Assembly: GCA_937874755.1 (NCBI GenBank)
Contig: CALNBC010000327.1
Coordinates: forward strand, 1 to 6,887
Origin: an uncultured Clostridia bacterium
GTDB lineage: Bacteria > Bacillota > Clostridia > Christensenellales > CALWSW01
DNA length: 6,887 bases
Reading direction: 5' to 3'
In this document: one piece after another, positions 1 to 5,700 of the stretch
How positions within the stretch are numbered: the first letter of the stretch is position 1
How the letters are laid out: each line of letters opens with the position of its first letter
Made by a program: the position numbers and the translations under genes
Notes under the pieces: generated by a model
Told to the model about the DNA's origin: nothing
What the model saw: the letters and a program-made list of their open reading frames with translations, nothing else
Database searches by the model: none

Positions 1-354
1 ACCCCGTTTGCCTTCGATCACCAGAACGGAGCCGGTGATCGTGTATTCTTTATCGTAAGTGTAGGAGTGAACTGTGGCTGTGTATAAAGAACCGTCTAAA
101 TTGAGAGATTTGGCTTTTTTTGCGAATACTACCGGGCAGTGAAAGTACTGTGCAGCTATGCAGGCAATGCCGATACCCGAAGCCTCGATGGTCAGAATCT
201 TGGTAATCTTCTGCTTGAAATGAGCCGCAAATTCTTTGCCCATCTCGTTGTATAGTTCGATATCGCACTGGTGATTGAGAAAGCTGTCTACCTTGAGTAT
301 ACCGCCCTCTTTTACTGCGCCATCCTTTTGGATGCGCTGTTCAAGAATCACCAT
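1..354 (-). CDS. xpt: Xanthine phosphoribosyltransferase, N-terminal part (cut by window edge)
   Basis: The enzyme joins xanthine (and more weakly related purines) to PRPP to give XMP in the cytoplasm, a purine salvage step. Only the first 118 codons are inside the window; the Bacillus enzyme is about 194 residues, so the PRPP-binding DDFLANG segment lies outside. From memory of B. subtilis Xpt, the visible part matches closely: [10 protein letters not shown] near residues 20-30, [12 protein letters not shown] in the first core strand and loop, then [14 protein letters not shown], and a T-V-H-S-Y-T stretch that corresponds to Bacillus S-V-Y-S-F-T. The ATG at 354 is chosen because GGAGGT lies at 364-369, nine bases upstream, and because the N terminus then has the family's length. 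It is transcribed divergently from the coat genes. Adenine phosphoribosyltransferase is the nearest alternative but lacks the [10 protein letters not shown] signature. The call is firm; substrate preference is inferred from the family. Confidence 0.93.
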   Translation of the reverse strand, partial: MVILEQRIQKDGAVKEGGILKVDSFLNHQCDIELYNEMGKEFAAHFKQKITKILTIEASGIGIACIAAQYFHCPVVFAKKAKSLNLDGSLYTATVHSYTYDKEYTITGSVLVIEGKRG

Positions 355-408
355 CGCGAGTGTACCTCCACCGTCGTTTTATTAAATGCGCATACTTTGC
401 ATGTGGCT

Positions 409-437
409 ATTATAAGACATCGAACCGTTCATTACAA
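409..437 (-). promoter_or_regulatory. Sigma-A type promoter of xpt
   Basis: On the minus strand, TTGTAA (437-432) and a perfect TATAAT (414-409) are separated by exactly 17 bases. The predicted transcript start near 402 gives a leader of only about 48 bases before the xpt ATG at 354. That is too short to hold a purine riboswitch, which precedes xpt in B. subtilis. The spacer between the two boxes contains a small dyad, GAACGGTTC, at 422-430. Confidence 0.8.
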
Positions 438-486
438 TGCATTTTCCGGAAATTAACGCATAAATACAGGACTATTATTGAATTAT

Positions 487-504
487 GTTCGATATTGTCC
501 GAAC
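487..504. promoter_or_regulatory. Inverted GTTCG-N8-CGAAC element, possible PurR-type operator
   Basis: The + strand reads GTTCGATATTGTCCGAAC, an inverted repeat with 5-base arms and an 8-base spacer. Each arm contains the CGAAC core of the PurBox (consensus as I recall it AWWWCCGAACWWT), and the right-hand copy, with its flanks TTGTCCGAACTTT, fits best. It lies about 50 bases upstream of the xpt -35 box, and xpt is a known PurR target in Bacillus. It could equally serve the divergent coat genes. The order of the arms (GTTCG first) may not match the paired PurBoxes of B. subtilis, so the PurR assignment is an inference. Confidence 0.35.
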
Positions 505-642
505 TTTGCTAAGTTATATTACTATTCATATACGGTTATTGTTGCCATGAAGGCGGACTTTTTAATCAATTCCATAATTGTGGATAAAGCCGCGAAACGG
601 TGAAATACTATTGCCATCAACCTAAAGGAGGCTAATAGCTAA

Positions 643-828
643 ATGGCAAACCTGACTGAAAAAGAACTCAGTGCAATTAACGACCTCTTGTCTTCCGAAG
701 AACTCGAGGTAAAAAAATTCCGCATGTTGGCGAGCGGCACAAACGACCAGTGCATCAAGGACAAGTTCAACGACATCGCAAACAAACATCAGAACCACTT
801 CAATATGATTTACAACCAGCTCAACTAG
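643..828 (+). CDS. Small two-helix CotF-associated protein (putative spore coat component)
   Basis: This gene encodes 61 residues with no signal peptide or membrane segment. The sequence reads as two amphipathic helices. The first is about residues 5-30 (LSAINDLLSSEELEVKKF). The second is about residues 35-60, with the pattern D-x2-I-K-x3-F-x-D-I-x3-H-x3-F. The same pattern of alternating hydrophobic, Asp, His and Phe positions occurs in the CotF protein encoded just downstream, so it looks like a half-size relative of the ferritin-like coat F fold. The start at 643 has AAAGGAGG at 624-631. The stop codon (826-828) overlaps the ribosome binding site of the next gene, so the two are almost certainly co-transcribed and perhaps translationally coupled. 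No convincing sigma-A promoter is visible. A weak sporulation-type element, GGATAAA at 582-588 and AATACTAT at 604-611, is the best candidate I see. A coat role is inferred from the neighbour and the shared pattern. Confidence 0.8.
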   Translation: MANLTEKELSAINDLLSSEELEVKKFRMLASGTNDQCIKDKFNDIANKHQNHFNMIYNQLN

Positions 829-838
829 GAGGTGCTAA

Positions 839-1144
839 ATGAATACAAACGACCAGAACTATACCGACAAGGAAATTCTCTTTGACGCGCTCAACACCCA
901 GAAGGCTTTGACGTCAAACTACAATACTTTTGCCAACGAGTGCGCCGACCCGGTGCTCAAAAAAACACTCATGGACGTTCTCAACGACGAACACAGCATC
1001 CAGTTTGACGTATTTTGCGAACTCCACAGCCGCGGGCTTTACCCCACCCCCATGGCTGACACCCAAAAGGTAGACCAGGCTAAACAGAAGTACGGAAGCA
1101 TTAGCCGCGACATGCAAGACAAAAAGAACGGACAGAGCTGGTAA
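839..1144 (+). CDS. Spore coat protein, CotF family
   Basis: A 101-residue protein of the coat F domain family (ferritin-like helical bundle), proteins that assemble into the coat of the maturing spore in the mother cell. Residues about 10-70 carry the family pattern: a helix with DKEILFDALNTQKALTSNY, then F-A-N-E-C-x-D-P-x-L-K, then DVLNDEHSIQFDVF, followed by the characteristic S-R-G-x-Y-P turn. The tail holds KVDQAKQKY, also typical of clostridial members, and ends in a polar Lys- and Gln-rich stretch. AGGAGGTG at 827-834 sits just before the ATG and overlaps the stop of the upstream gene, fixing the start. A strong terminator follows 12 bases after the stop, so this is the last gene of the pair. 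The family call is firm. I do not assign cotF itself because clostridial genomes often carry several paralogues. Confidence 0.88.
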   Translation: MNTNDQNYTDKEILFDALNTQKALTSNYNTFANECADPVLKKTLMDVLNDEHSIQFDVFCELHSRGLYPTPMADTQKVDQAKQKYGSISRDMQDKKNGQSW

Positions 1145-1156
1145 CGGTAAGAGCCT

Positions 1157-1184
1157 AAAATCCCCCTCGAACAAGGGGGATTTT
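1157..1184. terminator. Symmetric intrinsic terminator between convergent genes
   Basis: A 10-base-pair stem, AAAATCCCCC (1157-1166) with GGGGGATTTT (1175-1184), and an 8-base loop. Because the C/G core is flanked by A on one side and T on the other, it has a U-tract in both directions. It ends the coat transcript on the plus strand and, read from the other side, lies 25 bases past the stop of the minus-strand small gene at 1209. Confidence 0.88.
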
Positions 1185-1206
1185 ACTATGCTATTTTACT
1201 ATGCTC
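1181..1206. repeat. 13-base tandem duplication next to the terminator
   Basis: TTTTACTATGCTA (1181-1193) is followed at once by TTTTACTATGCTC (1194-1206), 12 of 13 bases identical. The first copy begins with the T-tract of the terminator, so the duplication adds a second T-rich tract just outside the hairpin. It looks like a slippage or replication duplication and not a mobile element. Confidence 0.75.
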
Positions 1207-1208
1207 TG

Positions 1209-1373
1209 TTAAAGGTCGTCCATGTCCTGCGTTGGATCTTCTCCGTACCATCCTACCCCTGTGTAGCTGCCTAGAACGTCCGAAGGGGTTTTTAGACCTC
1301 CTCCCAGCAGTGGGTTGGAAAGCTGTTGCTCAAAGTTTTTGTTCTTGCTTCTGTTCTTCTTTTTGTGGGACAT
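1209..1373 (-). CDS. 54-residue protein of unknown function, basic N terminus and acidic C terminus
   Basis: I cannot assign a function. The protein has a strongly basic start, SHKKKNRSKNKN (residues 2-13), a middle part with NPLLGGGLKTPSDVLGSYTG (21-40), and an acidic end, EDPTQDMDDL. It has no signal peptide, membrane helix or cysteine. I have the impression, from memory only, that short clostridial hypothetical proteins share an LGSYTG core and a P-x-QD-x-DDL ending. The start at 1373 is chosen because AAAGGAGG lies at 1381-1388, seven bases upstream. The longer reading from 1484 would overlap the 3' end of the phosphofructokinase gene and run through its terminator. It lies 85 bases downstream of that gene, on the same strand. 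Expression may depend on read-through, or on a start just inside 1374-1412, where CATACTGT (1402-1395) resembles a sporulation -10 box. Strong ribosome binding site and plausible composition make a real gene likely. Confidence 0.75.
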   Translation of the reverse strand: MSHKKKNRSKNKNFEQQLSNPLLGGGLKTPSDVLGSYTGVGWYGEDPTQDMDDL

Positions 1374-1380
1374 TTTTACA

Positions 1381-1388
1381 CCTCCTTT
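1381..1388 (-). promoter_or_regulatory. Ribosome binding site that decides the start of the 54-residue gene
   Basis: The minus strand reads AAAGGAGG followed by a 7-base spacer (TGTAAAA) and ATG at 1373. It is a near-perfect match to the 16S anti-Shine-Dalgarno sequence and rules out the upstream in-frame ATG at 1484, which has no such site and lies inside the preceding gene. Confidence 0.85.
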
Positions 1389-1412
1389 CAACGAACAGTA
1401 TGCCCAAAATAG

Positions 1413-1443
1413 CAAAAAGCCCGCAGCGGATATCCGCTGCGGG
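1413..1443 (-). terminator. Intrinsic terminator of the phosphofructokinase gene
   Basis: A perfect 24-base palindrome with arms CCCGCAGCGG (1420-1429) and CCGCTGCGGG (1434-1443) around ATAT. On the minus strand it is followed by CTTTTTGC, the U-tract being 1418-1414. It begins 15 bases after the phosphofructokinase stop codon. The plus strand has no T-run after the stem, so it acts in one direction only. Confidence 0.88.
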
Positions 1444-1458
1444 GCATTGGAAGTTCTA

Positions 1459-2526
1459 TTAACGGAAGTAATACTTGCAGGCATCGTAAAGGGAAGCGGG
1501 AACGTCCTTCCTGACGGAAACAGCTACGTCTAAATCTGCCTTGACAATTTCCGTTCCCTTGAGCGCGACCATGTTGCCATAGTCACCTGCGGCGACCAGT
1601 TCACCCGCTTTGACGCCCATGCGGGAGCCCAGCACACGGTCGAAGGCAGAGGGAGCGCCGCCGCGCTGCAGATGACCGAGAACGAGGCTTCTGCATTCAA
1701 AATACTTGCGCTTTTCGTCCAGCGATTCGTCTGCGCGCATACGCTTTTCGATTGCGGTGGCAAGATCCTTGGCGAGTTGGCTGTTGACAAGAAGGGGGTG
1801 ACCGAAGGCGTCCACCCCGAGGTCGCCCTGCTCGAGACCCTCTATAGTAACGCCTTCCGCTACGGCGATGATTGTGTACCGTTTGCCGCGATTGTAGCGC
1901 TTCTTGACGATTTCCATGATTTCGTCCATATTCATGGGGAATTCGGGGATGATGATGATATGAGCGTCTGCTGCCCAGCCGGACTGGAGGGTAATCCAGC
2001 CAGAGCTCCTGCCCATGCACTCTACGACGAAGCAACGGGCGTGGGAAGCGGCGGTAGTGCGGATGCGGTCTATAGCCTCCATGGCGATGTTGGCTGCGGT
2101 ATCGAATCCGAAGGTAAAGTCGGTGCAGGAAAGATCGTTGTCGATAGTCTTCGGGACGCCGACTACGTTTACTCCGTGTTCCTTGCGCAGGAAGTTTGCC
2201 ACGCCGAGGGTATCATCGCCGCCGATGGCAACGAGAGCTTCAAGGCCGAGCTTCTTCATGGTTTCGATGATCTTTTCGGGGCCGTTGGGCGTCTTCTTGA
2301 CGTTGGTGCGGGAAGATTCGAGTATAGTACCGCCCATGGTCTGGATGCCTTCGACATCCTCGGGGGTAAGAATCCTGTGGTCGCCGTTCAGCGCGCCGCG
2401 CCAACCTGCCAAGAACCCGACAACCTCGATGTCCGACTTGGAACAAACCTCGACAACGCCGCGGATAACGGCGTTAAGACCGGGGCAGTCTCCGCCGCCG
2501 GTGAGTATTCCGATTCTTCTTTTCAT
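1459..2526 (-). CDS. 6-phosphofructokinase, probably pyrophosphate-dependent (PfkA superfamily)
   Basis: This cytoplasmic enzyme interconverts fructose 6-phosphate and fructose 1,6-bisphosphate, the committing step of glycolysis. All 355 residues are present. Visible motifs: ILTGGGDCPGLNAVIRG at the N-terminal phosphate-binding loop (7-23), GGDDT (102-106), PKTIDND (125-131, with the catalytic base Asp129), SHARCFVVECMGR (161-173), PEF (194-196) and ECRSLVLGHLQRGG (277-290), which bind fructose 6-phosphate across the subunit interface. In E. coli ATP-dependent PfkA the two discriminating positions are Gly104 and Gly124; here they are Asp105 and Lys126. This Asp/Lys pair is the established mark of pyrophosphate-dependent enzymes, which run reversibly; closely related Streptomyces-type ATP enzymes keep Lys but have Gly at the first position. 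Start: ATG 2526 with AGGAGGAG at 2533-2540. It has its own promoter and terminator, so it appears monocistronic. Family is certain; phosphoryl donor is a prediction. Confidence 0.95.
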   Translation of the reverse strand: MKRRIGILTGGGDCPGLNAVIRGVVEVCSKSDIEVVGFLAGWRGALNGDHRILTPEDVEGIQTMGGTILESSRTNVKKTPNGPEKIIETMKKLGLEALVAIGGDDTLGVANFLRKEHGVNVVGVPKTIDNDLSCTDFTFGFDTAANIAMEAIDRIRTTAASHARCFVVECMGRSSGWITLQSGWAADAHIIIIPEFPMNMDEIMEIVKKRYNRGKRYTIIAVAEGVTIEGLEQGDLGVDAFGHPLLVNSQLAKDLATAIEKRMRADESLDEKRKYFECRSLVLGHLQRGGAPSAFDRVLGSRMGVKAGELVAAGDYGNMVALKGTEIVKADLDVAVSVRKDVPASLYDACKYYFR

Positions 2527-2532
2527 TTTTTT

Positions 2533-2540
2533 CTCCTCCT
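2533..2540 (-). promoter_or_regulatory. Ribosome binding site of the phosphofructokinase gene
   Basis: The minus strand reads AGGAGGAG, six bases before ATG 2526. It confirms the start that yields the conserved KRRIGILTGGGD N terminus. Confidence 0.85.
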
Positions 2541-2601
2541 GTGACAGCTTAAAGATATGCTTATTAAATTGGTCGACACTAGTAGTCGTTTATACATGTC
2601 T

Positions 2602-2630
2602 ATTATAATTTAGGTTAAGGTTTTTATCAA
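2602..2630 (-). promoter_or_regulatory. Sigma-A type promoter of the phosphofructokinase gene
   Basis: TTGATA (2630-2625) and TATAAT (2607-2602) on the minus strand are spaced by exactly 17 bases, five of six and six of six matches to consensus. The transcript should start near 2595 and have a leader of about 70 bases. The upstream end of the -35 box touches the hairpin at 2629-2662. Confidence 0.85.
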
Positions 2631-2662
2631 TACCCAGCGACCGCCACAATCCGCTGGGTATT
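2629..2662 (-). terminator. Hairpin downstream of the glucan synthase gene, possible weak terminator
   Basis: An 11-base-pair stem, AATACCCAGCG (2629-2639) with CGCTGGGTATT (2652-2662), around a 12-base loop. It lies about 135 bases beyond the stop of the giant minus-strand gene. On the minus strand it is followed by GATAAAAACC, which has no U-run, so it is a poor classical terminator; TATT at the end of the stem is the only T-rich part. Its last bases overlap the -35 box of the next gene's promoter. Confidence 0.5.
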
Positions 2663-2796
2663 TGACGAAAAGCGAATATTTGGTGTTGGTGCTCTATTCT
2701 GGCAAACCGGCATTGCACGGACGCTTAAGATTAAGGGTAAAGCTGCCTCTTGAGTCGCTATGTCCATCGTGTCACATTGATGGTATCGCGAACAAT

Positions 2797-5700
2797 TTAT
2801 TCGTCTACGCGCTCCACCTGGTTGCCATCGAACTCCACTTCACAGTTTGCAAATCTTTCCGCACCGCCGGACAGCCAAACCCTTTCCCCTTCCTTTTTTA
2901 GACCCATCAGCGCGAGTCCTGCACGATACATCCACGCAGCGGCGCCAGTGTACCATGTCCAGCCTGCGCGCCCAGGCCATTCACCGTCGTAGGCGTCCCC
3001 CGCCATAACGTAGGGCTCGCCGCGGTAGATTTCCGCGATTATGGGATTGTCGCTGTGGCGAATAGGGTTGAGCATCGAATATAGCTCCGCGGCTTCCTCT
3101 GCATGACCTGATTTTAGCATTGCAATGATCAGCCAAACCGCACCATGGGTGTATTGCCCACCATTTTCCCGCAACCCTTTTGCGTAGCTTTGGATATATC
3201 CTGCTACGGGTAGCTGGTTTTCTAAAGGCGGGTCGAGCAGCTTGATTATGCCCGACCTTCGATCCACCAGCAGCTTTCTCGCCGAAGCGAGGGCAAGCTT
3301 GGTTCGCTTTTCGGGTCCACCCGCCAGCACGCTCCACGCCTGACTGATTAGATCTATCCTGCATTCGGAGTTTACCTTACTGCCGAGGGGAGAACCGTCG
3401 TCAAAAAATGCGCGTCGGTACCACTCGCCGTCCCAACCGTGTTTGTCGAGGGCGACGCGCAGTTCTTCCGCTTTGCGCTTAAGGGCTTGCCTGTCTTCCC
3501 CTTCGCAATAAGGAAGAAATTTGTCGATTACTGCGACGGTGAACCACCCCAGCCAGACGCTTTCGCCCTTGCCCTTATCCCCCACCGAATCCATGCCGTC
3601 ATTCCAATCGCCCGTGCCCATGAGCGGAAGATCGTGCACCCCTGTTTGGAAGGAGGCGTAAATCGCCTTCAGGCAATGTTCTTTTAGCGTACCTGCTTTT
3701 TCAGAAGTTTCCGCATCGTGGTAGATATCGTGCCTGTTTTCGGGTATCGGCACGTCTTTGAGATAAGGAATTACTTCATCGAATACTCCGATGTCTCCCG
3801 AGGTCTTCGAGTAAATTGAAGCGACAAAGGGTAAAAACAGCCTGTCGTCCGTAATCCTCGTTTGAACGCCCGTATAAGGCGGATGCCACCAATGTTGGAC
3901 ATCTCCGGACTCATATTGGTGCGCAGCGCATAAGAGCAACTGCTCTCGTACCCTTATGGGGTCTACTTCGACAAGCGCAAGCACGTCTTGAAGCTGATCC
4001 CTGAAGCCGAAGGCTCCGCCCGTTTGCCACCAGCCCGCCCGGGAAATTAGCCTTGCCGCGTAGACTTGGTACAAGAGCCAGCCGTTCATCATCCTGTCGA
4101 ACGCACCGTCGCTCGTCTTGATTTTTATCCTGCCCAGTTTTTTCTTCCAGAACTTCTGCGCATTGACAAGTTCAATTTCAGGCTCGAAGGATTTAGCGAC
4201 AGCCACCGCTTTGTCTTCGGTTTCTTCGAAGCCGATGACTACATGCAGATTTGCCGTCTCGCCCGGTTCGACTACAACACTCTTTTTGAACGCGGCACAG
4301 GCATCATTGCCGCCGCTTTGTTGCTTCTGAAGGCTAGCGCCCAGCATGGGGACGTTCTGCCCGAAGAATTCCTCCCTAGAGCAGGTCCATTCTGCACCTT
4401 CAAGATACGCATAAGCACTTCCCTCCTGCCCGCCGGTGCGCGCAAGCAAAACACCTTCCGATTCCCAGGCGTAAAGCGTCCTCTCCGGTACGGACTGACC
4501 AAGTAGCCATTCGGCGCAGAAATATACCGAGAGCTCCCGTCTTTTGTCCATCGGGTTGGTAAATTCCAGCTTCCAGCATTTTGCATCGTTTGAAACAAAT
4601 GCCGTAAGCTTTGTGTAAAGCGATTCCTTTCCGCAGGTGAATTCCGTGAAGCCATAGCCATGACGCACGATGTACTCCCCCGTGCCATCCGGCGTGGGTG
4701 AGTATACCGCGCCGGTTTCTTCGTCCCGTATGGCGAAGGTCTCTCCGTTGCGACCGTCGATTGGGTCATTGGAATGTGGCGTAAGCTTGAAAAGCGAGCT
4801 GTTCTTCGCCCAAGTAAAACCACCACCGTTTTCGGTGACTATTGCACCGAAGCCCTCCTGCGCGATCACGTTGCTCCAAGGGGAATACGCCAGCCTTTCC
4901 TTGAGGCGCATAACGTATTCTTGGCCATCGAACCCCCCTATCCCGTTGAAGTGGGAAAGGCGAGGCATCTTTATTGCCAGCGCATTCATACCATTTGGGA
5001 GCTTCTTTAGCTTGTCCCGCTTCTTAGGGCGTTTGTCCGAAGACGAATCGAGGGCGCGCAGCAGTCCAAGCTCGCCTTCCGAAATGTCGTTTTTGGAAAA
5101 CACTTTTGCATGGCTTAATCCGCATGATATTCTCGTTAATTCGTCAGAGACCGGTCTGCCATAACCCGTAGGCTCGTTCGAAATGAACACAGCGTCGAAC
5201 TCCTCGCCGCAGAGCGACGCGTAACGACATAGATCTGCAAGCTGTCTCGCTTTGGGGTAATCGCGCGCAGACTCTGCCTCCGCAAGAGCGATAGGCAGGT
5301 CACCGGAAATTCCCAGCCGCCAGAGAGATTTTCTGCCCAATGTGTTCATCCCGAGCAGGCGGATTCTGTCTGTACCTGTCGCGGTGTGCGGAAACAATAG
5401 CGCAGAGAGCCTTTTCCTGACGGCGTTTGCACCCTCTCCGTCCAGCCCAAGGTATTTCAGCCGCACACGCGCATACATCGAGCAGATGCCCGGGATATCC
5501 AACGCGTTTGCAATGCTTGAATATGCACCCATAGACTGCTTAGCCTCCGCTTCGTCTCCTGCCGCAAGAACGAAGGCAATCGTCGCAGATCTTCCCGCTG
5601 AAACAGAGGTTTCCGTCCTGAAAAGAGCGCAGGGCTCCAGCGGAGTATGGCGCACACCAGATTTAGGCATTCCCTGGGTCAAAAAGGCAGCCTTCTTCAT

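Noticed and set aside
271..456. Plus-strand 61-codon frame over the xpt start and promoter
   Set aside because: It is antisense to xpt and its promoter, has no ribosome binding site, and ends in intergenic DNA.
487..504. LexA (SOS) box reading of the GTTCG/CGAAC element
   Set aside because: The Gram-positive LexA site as I recall it runs CGAAC-N4-GTTCG. Here the arms are in the opposite order with an 8-base gap.
1374..1484. Extended N terminus of the 54-residue gene starting at 1484
   Set aside because: It would overlap the end of the phosphofructokinase gene and translate through its terminator palindrome, while a strong ribosome binding site sits at 1381-1388 for the internal ATG.
1672..2544. 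Long plus-strand open frame of 290 codons opposite the phosphofructokinase gene
   Set aside because: It is antisense to a full-length gene with clear catalytic motifs, has no ribosome binding site I can see, and its translation has no recognisable domain. The frame stays open because of the codon bias of the real gene.
2015..2608. Second plus-strand open frame of 197 codons over the same gene and its promoter
   Set aside because: It is low-complexity Ser/Pro-rich translation of the antisense strand and crosses the promoter and ribosome binding site of the real gene.
2663..2796. Possible small RNA or gene in the spacer after the giant gene
   Set aside because: Only a weak 5-base-pair dyad (CCATC 2764-2768 with GATGG 2779-2783) is present, with no promoter, U-run, tRNA-like fold or supported reading frame.
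4066..5164. Several plus-strand and minus-strand frames of 70-184 codons inside the giant gene
   Set aside because: They are shadows of the GH94-family coding frame, which is continuous and carries conserved motifs throughout this stretch.
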